Part shown: positions 1 through 5,182 of the stretch, in pieces
Numbering within the stretch: the first letter of the stretch is position 1
Layout of the letters: each line of letters opens with the position of its first letter
Assembly: GCA_030694835.1 (NCBI GenBank)
Contig: JAUYUF010000248.1
Location: 1-5,182, forward strand
Reading direction: 5' to 3'
Source: Flavobacteriaceae bacterium
GTDB taxonomy: Bacteria > Bacteroidota > Bacteroidia > Flavobacteriales > Flavobacteriaceae
DNA length: 5,182 nucleotides
Notes under the pieces: model-generated
Database searches by the model: none
Told to the model about the DNA's origin: nothing
Seen by the model: only the letters and a program-made list of their open reading frames with translations
Translations under genes and position numbers: made by a program

Positions 1-1405
1 TGTCTTCTTTATAGTTCCCTTTTCCAAAAAATGGCAAAGTATCTGTTCTATGCGATTTTAACATGGCATTTGTTTTGCCAATAAGTGTATTTACAATCTC
101 TTTAAGTTTGTATTTCTGATTGGTTTCTCTAACAATTTCTAACAATAGTTTAACATCATCTTTCGCTTCAGTTTTATGTTTTGGATTGCGAACATTATCA
201 TCCATATCAGCACCTAATCCAGTTACATCATCAAATTCCTCACCAAAATAATGCAATAAATATTTTCTTCTACTGATGGATGTTTCTGCATAACCAATCA
301 CTTCTTGTAAAAGTGCCAATCCAATTTCTTGTTCAGCAATTGGTTTTCCCGAAGTAAATTTTTCTAATTTTTCAACATCTTTGTATGAGTAATATGCCAA
401 ACAATAGCCTTCACCACCATCTCTACCAGCTCTTCCTGTTTCTTGATAATAACTTTCTAAACTTTTTGGTATATCATGATGAATTACAAAACGAACATCT
501 GGCTTGTCAATTCCCATTCCAAATGCAATAGTAGCCACAACTACATCAACATCTTCCATCAAAAACATATCTTGATGTTTAGAGCGTGTTTTAGGATCTA
601 AACCAGCATGATATGGAACTGCTTTAATATTATTTACTTGTAACACCTGTGCAATTTCTTCCACTTTCTTGCGACTTAAACAATATATAATTCCAGATTT
701 TCCTGGATATTGTTTTACAAATCGGATGATATCACTATTTACATTGGCCGTTTTCGGACGCACATCATAAAAAAGATTAGGTCTGTTAAATGATGCTTTA
801 AACGTATTGGCTTCTGTAATTCCCAAATTTTTTAAAATATCTTCTTCTACTTTTTCCGTAGCAGTAGCTGTTAAACCAATAATTGGAACATTTCTAATTT
901 TGGCAATAATATGTTTTAAATTTCGGTATTCAGGTCTAAAATCATGACCCCATTCTGATATACAATGTGCTTCATCAATGGCTACAAATGAGATCTTTTG
1001 CTCTTGTAGAAAATCGACATAATCTTCTTTAATCAAAGATTCTGGGGCTACATATAATAATTTGGTGATACCACTTTCAATATCTTTTTTAACCTGATTA
1101 ACTTCAGATTTAGTTAAAGATGAGTTTAAAACGTGTGCAATACCTCTATGTGTAGAAATACCTCTAAGTGCATCTACTTGGTTTTTCATTAAAGCTATTA
1201 AGGGGGAAATAACTATGGCACAACCATCTTTGATCAATGCCGGTAATTGATAACACAATGATTTTCCACCACCAGTGGGCATAATCACAAAAGTGTTTTT
1301 ATTTTCGATTATACTTGTAACTACCTCTTCCTGTAATCCTTTAAATTGATCAAACCCGAAATACTTTTTCAATTCCTTTCTTAAATCAATTTCTTTTTTG
1401 TCCAT
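1..1405 (-). CDS. recQ: ATP-dependent DNA helicase RecQ (C-terminus cut off by window edge)
   Basis: This is a superfamily 2, 3'-to-5' DNA helicase of recombination and replication-fork repair. The start is an ATG read from 1405 down to 1403, and the frame stays open to the left edge, giving 468 residues; Bacteroidota RecQ proteins usually exceed 600, so the C-terminal part lies outside. Visible motifs in order: motif 0 around 16-29 (FGFDQFKGLQ), Walker A MPTGGGKS at 42-49, motif Ia near 67-77, DEAH at 144-147, the RecQ aromatic-rich loop SEWGHDFRPEY at 150-160, motif III TATAT at 179-183, motif V with FGMGIDKP at 295-302, and motif VI QETGRAGRDG at 321-330. The start of the RQC region follows (RRKYLLHYFGEEFD near 379-392, then winged-helix-like sequence from about 430). 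The four cysteines that bind zinc in E. coli RecQ are all absent. It is transcribed divergently from kdsD. The family call is firm; paralogue number and the missing C-terminal domains cannot be judged. Confidence 0.96.
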   Translation of the reverse strand, partial: MDKKEIDLRKELKKYFGFDQFKGLQEEVVTSIIENKNTFVIMPTGGGKSLCYQLPALIKDGCAIVISPLIALMKNQVDALRGISTHRGIAHVLNSSLTKSEVNQVKKDIESGITKLLYVAPESLIKEDYVDFLQEQKISFVAIDEAHCISEWGHDFRPEYRNLKHIIAKIRNVPIIGLTATATEKVEEDILKNLGITEANTFKASFNRPNLFYDVRPKTANVNSDIIRFVKQYPGKSGIIYCLSRKKVEEIAQVLQVNNIKAVPYHAGLDPKTRSKHQDMFLMEDVDVVVATIAFGMGIDKPDVRFVIHHDIPKSLESYYQETGRAGRDGGEGYCLAYYSYKDVEKLEKFTSGKPIAEQEIGLALLQEVIGYAETSISRRKYLLHYFGEEFDDVTGLGADMDDNVRNPKHKTEAKDDVKLLLEIVRETNQKYKLKEIVNTLIGKTNAMLKSHRTDTLPFFGKGNYKED

Positions 1406-1436
1406 TGCTATAATTAATCTAAATTGGATACTTTTG
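1405..1436 (+). promoter_or_regulatory. Putative promoter of the kdsD-tatC-CMD-lptB operon (Bacteroidota type)
   Basis: TTG at 1405-1407, a 21-nt spacer and TACTTTTG at 1429-1436 fit the Bacteroidota pattern TTG-N17-23-TAnnTTTG. The -33 element touches the recQ start codon on the other strand. Transcription would start near 1440-1443, leaving a leader of about 35 nt that contains an 11-A run. This is the only good match seen in the short divergent spacer on this strand. Activity is inferred. Confidence 0.55.
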
Positions 1437-1448
1437 TATTAAATTTAT

Positions 1449-1459
1449 AAAAAAAAAAA
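1449..1459 (+). repeat. Homopolymeric A(11) tract in the kdsD leader
   Basis: Eleven consecutive A residues lie between the predicted -7 element and the TTG start of kdsD, ending 16 nt before the start codon. No Shine-Dalgarno sequence is present. A-rich leaders are common ahead of Bacteroidota genes and are thought to help initiation there. A run this long is also prone to replication or transcription slippage, which would change leader length but not the reading frame. Confidence 0.6.
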
Positions 1460-1475
1460 TTCATACACTAAAATT

Positions 1476-2441
1476 TTGGGAAACAAAGATAACATTATCA
1501 GTATTGCAAAGCAAACCATCCAACTTGAAAGCGATGCTATCGGGAATTTAGTCAATTTTATTGATGAAACATTTCAGAAAGCCGTGGAGTTTATCTATAA
1601 TTCAAACGGACGCGTTATTGTTACTGGCATTGGAAAAAGCGCCAATATCGCCACTAAAATTGTAGCTACTTTTAATTCAACAGGAACTCCTGCTGTGTTT
1701 ATGCATGCTGCAGATGCTATTCATGGTGATTTAGGTAATATTCAGAAAGATGATGTTGTTATTTGTTTATCAAAAAGTGGAAATACACCAGAAATCAAAG
1801 TTTTAATTCCCTTAATTAAAAATTATGGCAATAAAATTATTGCTATTACAGGAAATATCGATTCTTATTTAGGTCAAAATGCAGATTTTACACTTAATTC
1901 ATTTGTAGAGAAAGAAGCTTGTCCTAATAATTTGGCGCCTACCAGCTCTACAACTGCACAACTTGTTTTAGGTGATGCCTTAGCTGTATGTTTACAAGAA
2001 CTCAACGGATTTTCTAGCAGTGATTTTGCAAAATATCATCCGGGTGGGGCTTTAGGAAAAAAATTATATTTACGAGTAAGTGATTTAGTTGCTAAAAATC
2101 AGGTGCCTCAAGTTTTTACATCAACAAATATTAAAGAAGTTATTATAGAAATTAGTGAAAAACGTTTGGGAGCAACTGCTGTTTTAGAAAACAATAAAAT
2201 TATTGGAATTGTTACGGATGGAGATATCCGAAGAATGCTAAAAAACTGTGATGATTTTAGGTCACTAACAGCTAAAGATATTATGAGTGCAAATCCTAAA
2301 ACTATTGATGTAGATGCCATGGCAATTGAGGCTTTAGACACTATGGAAACATTTAATATTTCTCAAATTTTAGTAACACAAAATGAAATTTATATAGGTG
2401 TTGTACATTTACATGACATCATTAAAGAAGGTATTTTTTAA
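1476..2441 (+). CDS. kdsD: D-arabinose-5-phosphate isomerase, KdsD/KpsF family
   Basis: This cytoplasmic enzyme interconverts ribulose 5-phosphate and arabinose 5-phosphate, the first committed step towards Kdo for lipopolysaccharide. At 321 residues it is close to the 328 of E. coli KdsD. An N-terminal SIS domain covers about 35-175, followed by a linker and two CBS domains (about 205-260 and 268-321). By recalled alignment to E. coli KdsD, the catalytic-site residues K59, H88, E111, E152 and H193 correspond to K54 (GIGKS), H83 (IHGDLG), E106 (SGNTPEI), E147 (KEACP) and H188 (YHPGGALG), so the enzyme looks intact. The start is TTG: an in-frame stop lies at 1440-1442, no ATG or GTG lies between, and the next in-frame Met is residue 76, inside the SIS domain. 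The stop codon directly abuts the tatC ATG, so the two are probably co-translated. KpsF and GutQ paralogues have the same architecture, so the symbol is by family; the lptB neighbour supports an LPS role. Confidence 0.93.
   Translation: MGNKDNIISIAKQTIQLESDAIGNLVNFIDETFQKAVEFIYNSNGRVIVTGIGKSANIATKIVATFNSTGTPAVFMHAADAIHGDLGNIQKDDVVICLSKSGNTPEIKVLIPLIKNYGNKIIAITGNIDSYLGQNADFTLNSFVEKEACPNNLAPTSSTTAQLVLGDALAVCLQELNGFSSSDFAKYHPGGALGKKLYLRVSDLVAKNQVPQVFTSTNIKEVIIEISEKRLGATAVLENNKIIGIVTDGDIRRMLKNCDDFRSLTAKDIMSANPKTIDVDAMAIEALDTMETFNISQILVTQNEIYIGVVHLHDIIKEGIF
1484..1514 (-). promoter_or_regulatory. Putative recQ promoter (Bacteroidota type)
   Basis: On the minus strand, TTG (1514-1512), a 20-nt spacer and TATCTTTG (1491-1484) match the Bacteroidota sigma pattern TTG-N17-23-TAnnTTTG. 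Transcription would begin around 1477-1480, giving recQ a leader of about 70 nt. The promoter lies wholly inside the first codons of kdsD. The pattern match is seen directly; activity is inferred. TAnnTTTG does occur by chance in AT-rich DNA, but the spacing and position in front of recQ favour a real site. Confidence 0.45.
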
Positions 2442-3260
2442 ATGGAAAAGAACAACAAAGAAATGTCCTTTTTAGGTCATCTAGATGAATTAAGAAAACG
2501 CTTATTTAAGATTGCTGTAGCTGTTTTTGCAGTAGCTATAGTGGCTTTTTTCTTTAAAGATTTTATTTTTGATGTCATCATTTTTGGACCAAAAGACCCT
2601 AATTTTATTACTTATAGAACCTTTTGCCAAATATCAAGATATTTCGGAACGGAGGGCTTATGCATTGATGAAATACCATTTGTAATTCAAAGTAGAACGA
2701 TGAGCGGACAATTTAACGCCCATATGTGGACATCAATTATAGCGGGAGTTATTATTGCTTTTCCATATATACTTTATCAACTATGGTTATTTATCAGTCC
2801 GGCACTCTATGAAAATGAAAAAAAATATGCCGCAACTTTTGTCATAATTTCATCTTTCTTATTTTTTGTTGGAGTTTTATTTGGGTATTACATTATTACT
2901 CCATTATCTATAAACTTTTTAGGAGCCTATAGAGTATCAGAGCAAGTTCTCAGCAATATTGATATTGACTCCTATATGAGTTTGCTTAGAACTTCTGTTT
3001 TAGTTTCTGGAATTATTTTTGAGCTGCCTATTATCATTTATTTCTTGACAAAATTAGGAGTTGTTACACCAACATTTTTAAGAACTTATAGAAAACACGC
3101 ATTGGTTGGGGTTTTAATTATATCTGCCGTAATTACACCTCCAGATGTTGTGAGCCAAATTATAGTATCTATACCGATTTTATTATTATATGAAATAAGT
3201 ATTCTTATTTCTGTAATCGTTTATAAAAAGAAACTAAAAAAAGAATTGACCAATGAGTAA
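2442..3260 (+). CDS. tatC: Twin-arginine translocase subunit TatC
   Basis: This inner-membrane receptor binds twin-arginine signal peptides and, with TatA/TatB-type proteins, moves folded proteins across the membrane. It has 272 residues and six predicted membrane segments, near 22-38, 95-115, 131-152, 183-203, 219-236 and 239-260. Hallmarks seen are the N-terminal signal-peptide-binding motif HLDELRKR (13-20; E16 matches E. coli E15), YQLWLFISPALYENE (112-126; F117 and E126 match E. coli F94 and E103), FELP (193-196) and ITPPDVVSQ (231-239). The first periplasmic loop (about 40-93) is longer than in E. coli and carries two cysteines, C62 and C74. ATG 2442 directly follows the kdsD stop. An internal Met at residue 8 (codon at 2463) is a possible alternative start, but the first ATG fits translational coupling. 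No tatA is seen in the window. The last 8 nt overlap the next gene. Confidence 0.96.
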   Translation: MEKNNKEMSFLGHLDELRKRLFKIAVAVFAVAIVAFFFKDFIFDVIIFGPKDPNFITYRTFCQISRYFGTEGLCIDEIPFVIQSRTMSGQFNAHMWTSIIAGVIIAFPYILYQLWLFISPALYENEKKYAATFVIISSFLFFVGVLFGYYIITPLSINFLGAYRVSEQVLSNIDIDSYMSLLRTSVLVSGIIFELPIIIYFLTKLGVVTPTFLRTYRKHALVGVLIISAVITPPDVVSQIIVSIPILLLYEISILISVIVYKKKLKKELTNE

Positions 3261-3603
3261 TCCTGTAGAAGATTTCAATGCCTATCGTCAGAAAATGAAC
3301 GATAAAATATTATCAAATGACAATCTAGTTATCAAAAGAATATTTAATATTGATACCAATGCCTATCAAAAAGGACATTTAGATGTTAAAACCAAAGAAT
3401 TACTTGGTCTTGTGGCTTCTGCTGTTTTACGATGTGATGATTGTATTAAATACCACTTAGAAACTTGTTATAAATTAGGGGTTACTAAAGAAGAAATGAT
3501 GGAAACCATGTCAATAGCAACTTTAGTTGGAGGAACCATTGTAGTACCTCATTTACGAAGAGCTTATGAATTTTGGGAAGCTTTGGAAATAAACGCTCAA
3601 TAA
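3253..3603 (+). CDS. Carboxymuconolactone decarboxylase / AhpD-like family protein
   Basis: This is a small, soluble, all-helical protein of 116 residues with no signal peptide. It carries the AhpD-core signature: E49 (KTKELLGL), then C61-D-D-C64 and H68 (CDDCIKYH), with the same E-to-C and C-to-H spacing as the active site of mycobacterial AhpD (E118, C130, C133, H137). The AhpD residue H132 is replaced by D63. An extra cysteine, C72, lies two helical turns after C64. The family includes alkylhydroperoxidases, decarboxylases and many proteins of unknown role; a CxxC thiol-disulfide or peroxidase activity is plausible but not proven. The ATG lies inside the end of tatC (8-nt overlap), which implies translational coupling, and lptB follows 10 nt after the stop. 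The family call is firm; substrate and pathway are unknown. Confidence 0.9.
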   Translation: MSNPVEDFNAYRQKMNDKILSNDNLVIKRIFNIDTNAYQKGHLDVKTKELLGLVASAVLRCDDCIKYHLETCYKLGVTKEEMMETMSIATLVGGTIVVPHLRRAYEFWEALEINAQ

Positions 3604-3613
3604 AATATTAAAT

Positions 3614-4348
3614 ATGATTTTACGCGCTGAAAATATTCAGAAAAAATACGGGAGTAGAACGGTTGTAAAAGGAATTTCTTTACAGGTAGAACAAGGAGAA
3701 ATTGTTGGTTTACTTGGTCCAAATGGAGCTGGAAAAACCACTTCTTTTTATATGATTGTGGGGATGCTTCAACCTAATGATGGGCATATTTATTTGGATG
3801 AAGAAGAAATAACAACAGACCCAATGTACAAACGTGCTCAAAAGGGTGTTGGATATTTAGCCCAAGAAGCTTCTGTTTTTAGAAAAATGACCGTAGAAGA
3901 GAATATTCTTTCAGTATTACAATTTAATTATTCATCAGAAAAAGAACAATTAGAAAAGTTAGAATCATTAATTGAAGAATTCGGATTGGGACATGTGCGC
4001 AAAAATCGTGGTGATTTATTGTCGGGAGGAGAACGAAGAAGAACGGAAATTGCACGTGCTTTAGCTTCTGATCCAAAATTTATATTGTTAGATGAACCCT
4101 TTGCTGGAGTTGATCCAATAGCAGTAGAAGATATTCAACGTATAGTGGCACACTTAAAAGACAGAAATATTGGAATTTTAATTACTGACCATAACGTTCA
4201 AGAAACCTTGGCCATTACCGACAGAACTTATTTAATGTTTGAGGGGACTATTTTAAAAGAAGGGACTCCAGAAGAATTAGCAGCTGATGAAGTAGTACGT
4301 CGCGTGTATTTAGGAGAAAATTTTGAACTTAAGAAAAAAAGACTATAA
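3614..4348 (+). CDS. lptB: LPS export ABC transporter ATP-binding protein LptB
   Basis: This is the cytoplasmic ATPase of the LptB2FG complex, which extracts lipopolysaccharide from the inner membrane and pushes it along the LptC-A-D bridge. It has 244 residues, against 241 in E. coli. Visible motifs are Walker A GPNGAGKTT (35-43, K41), Q-loop Q84, signature LSGGE (136-140), Walker B ILLDE with catalytic E161, D-loop near 164-167, and switch H193 (TDHN). F89-R90 in EASVFRKMTVEEN match the E. coli LptB groove (F90, R91) that receives the LptF/LptG coupling helices, which separates LptB from generic ABC ATPases. The C-terminus YLGENFELKKKRL resembles the E. coli YLGEDF ending plus a short basic tail. 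It is the last gene of the plus-strand set. LptF, LptG, LptC and LptA are not in the window, as is common because these genes are scattered in Bacteroidota. Confidence 0.95.
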   Translation: MILRAENIQKKYGSRTVVKGISLQVEQGEIVGLLGPNGAGKTTSFYMIVGMLQPNDGHIYLDEEEITTDPMYKRAQKGVGYLAQEASVFRKMTVEENILSVLQFNYSSEKEQLEKLESLIEEFGLGHVRKNRGDLLSGGERRRTEIARALASDPKFILLDEPFAGVDPIAVEDIQRIVAHLKDRNIGILITDHNVQETLAITDRTYLMFEGTILKEGTPEELAADEVVRRVYLGENFELKKKRL

Positions 4349-4354
4349 ATCAAC

Positions 4355-4378
4355 AAGTTGTAAAGTTGTGAAGATGTT
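4355..4378. repeat. Three tandem copies of an AAGTTGTR-like octamer
   Basis: Three adjacent octamers, AAGTTGTA, AAGTTGTG and AAGATGTT, begin 7 nt after the lptB stop codon. The first two differ at one position and the third is more diverged. They are non-coding and lie in the spacer between two convergent genes. No function can be read from them; they may be a remnant of slippage or of a short interspersed repeat. Confidence 0.6.
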
Positions 4379-4395
4379 AAATCTTACACAGATTT
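4379..4395. terminator. Weak hairpin downstream of lptB
   Basis: AAATCT (4379-4384) and AGATTT (4390-4395) form a 6-bp stem with a 5-nt loop in the convergent lptB/pssA spacer. The stem is AT-rich and no clear T-run follows on either strand, so it is at best a poor intrinsic terminator. Confidence 0.2.
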
Positions 4396-4411
4396 TGAGA
4401 TAATTCTAATA

Positions 4412-4449
4412 ATAAAAATCTTTTATCTTTATTCTTTATTCTTTTATCT
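4412..4449. terminator. Possible bidirectional AT-rich terminator region
   Basis: ATAAAA (4412-4417) and TTTTAT (4421-4426) can form a 6-bp, all-A/T hairpin with a 3-nt loop. On the plus strand it runs into a T-rich stretch, and on the minus strand it is followed by several Ts. The position between two convergent genes suits a shared terminator. The stem is weak, so this is a tentative call. Confidence 0.3.
4419..4449. repeat. Four tandem TCTTTWW heptamers plus a partial fifth
   Basis: Reading the plus strand, TCTTTTA (4419-4425), TCTTTAT (4426-4432), TCTTTAT (4433-4439) and TCTTTTA (4440-4446) are followed by a partial TCT. The tract is almost purely pyrimidine apart from single A residues, and ends 4 nt before the pssA stop codon. 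It overlaps the possible terminator region. Copy number may vary between strains. Confidence 0.65.
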
Positions 4450-4453
4450 AATA

Positions 4454-5182
4454 TTACTTAACCTTCAAAAACAAATTTTCAATCAACGAAAGCAAAACAT
4501 ATATTATAATAATAATGGGGATGGCAATAAATTGCAGCCAACTTACCAACACAATGATCAGTAAAAGAAAGAGGTATTTTATCACATTTTCCTTGAATTG
4601 ATAGTTTTTAAACTTCAAAGCAAATAAAGGAATCTTCGCATTTAATAAATAAGTTCCCACTATCGTAATACCAACTAAGAAAAAAGGACGTTGTATTAAC
4701 TCAACTATTTCACCATTTTGACTGTACACTATAATTAAAGGAATTGACACTATTAATAAAGCATTGGCAGGTGTTGGCAATCCAACAAATGAAGAGGTTT
4801 GACGTTCATCAATATTAAAATTGGCCAATCGATAAGCAGAAGCTAAGGGAATCATCAATCCGATAAAAGGAAGATAGTTGCCAACTTGTAACATACTCAA
4901 TACATCATTACCACCCCAAGAAACAGCAGATTGTTTTAACAACTGAAAAATAATTAATCCGGGAACCACTCCACTGGTTACTATATCAGCCAATGAATCT
5001 AGTTGTTTTCCCAATTCACTGGTTACTTTTAATATTCGGGCAAAGAATCCATCAAAAAAATCAAAAAAAATACCCAATAAAACCATCATAGCTGCTGCTG
5101 TTAACTGGTTTTCTAAGGCAAACAAAATACCAACCAAGCCAGCACTTAAGTTTAAAAAAGTAAATAAATTGGGAATATGTTT
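4454..5182 (-). CDS. pssA: CDP-diacylglycerol--serine O-phosphatidyltransferase (5' end just outside window)
   Basis: This integral membrane enzyme makes phosphatidylserine from CDP-diacylglycerol and serine, the precursor of phosphatidylethanolamine. The reading frame is open to the right edge, giving 242 visible residues that begin KHIPNLFTFLNLSAG, a typical start for this family, so only the initiator Met and perhaps a few residues are missing. The CDP-alcohol phosphotransferase motif D-G-x2-A-R-x8-G-x3-D-x3-D is complete: D44, G45, A48, R49, G58, D62 and D66 counted from the first visible residue, with another Asp at 41. PTPANA at 136-141 is also typical of type II PssA. Several hydrophobic membrane segments follow and the tail is short and basic (LFLKVK). 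A TTG at 5137 could be mistaken for the start, but it would remove conserved N-terminal sequence. It is convergent with lptB. Other CDP-alcohol transferases share the motif; the N-terminal and PTPANA sequences favour PssA. Confidence 0.93.
   Translation of the reverse strand, partial: KHIPNLFTFLNLSAGLVGILFALENQLTAAAMMVLLGIFFDFFDGFFARILKVTSELGKQLDSLADIVTSGVVPGLIIFQLLKQSAVSWGGNDVLSMLQVGNYLPFIGLMIPLASAYRLANFNIDERQTSSFVGLPTPANALLIVSIPLIIVYSQNGEIVELIQRPFFLVGITIVGTYLLNAKIPLFALKFKNYQFKENVIKYLFLLLIIVLVSWLQFIAIPIIIIIYVLLSLIENLFLKVK

Noticed and set aside
1406..1475. Possible riboswitch or small RNA in the recQ/kdsD spacer
   Set aside because: The 70-bp spacer is almost all A/T, has no strong stem, and is taken up by promoter-like elements and the A-run.
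2108..2341. A 77-residue minus-strand open frame
   Set aside because: It lies wholly inside the CBS-domain part of kdsD on the opposite strand, and its hydrophobic, low-complexity product resembles no family I recognise. The kdsD frame has clear conserved motifs here.
5041..5085. A-rich runs that looked like a poly-A or promoter region
   Set aside because: They encode the Phe-rich FFDFFDGFF catalytic segment of pssA on the minus strand, so the bias comes from the protein.
4454..5137. A shorter pssA beginning at TTG 5137
   Set aside because: This start would cut into the first membrane segment, and in-frame sequence typical of PssA continues to the window edge.
1..5182. A hidden mobile element, CRISPR array, toxin-antitoxin pair or phage-defence system
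   Set aside because: Apart from two short spacers, nearly every base is covered by recognisable chromosomal genes with consistent composition. No direct-repeat/spacer pattern, transposase, terminal inverted repeats or tRNA-like fold was seen.

Overview
The window looks like ordinary chromosomal DNA from a member of the Bacteroidota, most likely a marine-type Flavobacteriaceae. The evidence is the AT-rich composition (roughly one third G+C by eye), the near absence of Shine-Dalgarno sequences ahead of the genes, two close matches to the Bacteroidota promoter pattern (TTG, about 20 nt, TAnnTTTG), and proteins with flavobacterial traits: a TatC with an enlarged first periplasmic loop and a RecQ without zinc-ligand cysteines. 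Genus cannot be decided from this sequence.

Layout. Positions 1-1405 (minus strand) hold the N-terminal 468 residues of a RecQ DNA helicase; its C-terminus lies beyond the left edge. A 70-bp divergent spacer (1406-1475) separates it from a tightly packed plus-strand set of four genes: kdsD/kpsF (arabinose-5-phosphate isomerase, 1476-2441), tatC (2442-3260), a small AhpD-like/carboxymuconolactone decarboxylase family protein (3253-3603) and lptB (LPS-export ATPase, 3614-4348). The junctions are 0 nt, an 8-nt overlap and a 10-nt gap, so they very probably form one transcript. A 105-bp convergent spacer (4349-4453) with two kinds of short tandem repeat follows. The last gene, on the minus strand (4454-5182), is a phosphatidylserine synthase (pssA-type) missing only its first residue or few.

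How the genes fit together. Most of the content is envelope biogenesis. KdsD makes the precursor of Kdo, LptB powers LPS transport from the inner membrane, TatC exports folded proteins, and PssA makes the precursor of phosphatidylethanolamine. RecQ is unrelated DNA repair. The role of the small CxxC protein between tatC and lptB is not evident from sequence.

No mobile element, CRISPR array, RNA gene or sign of horizontal transfer was seen. I found no convincing new biological system. The points most worth checking are the zinc-less RecQ, the interlocked divergent promoters, the TTG start and poly-A leader of kdsD, and the redox-type protein embedded in the envelope operon.
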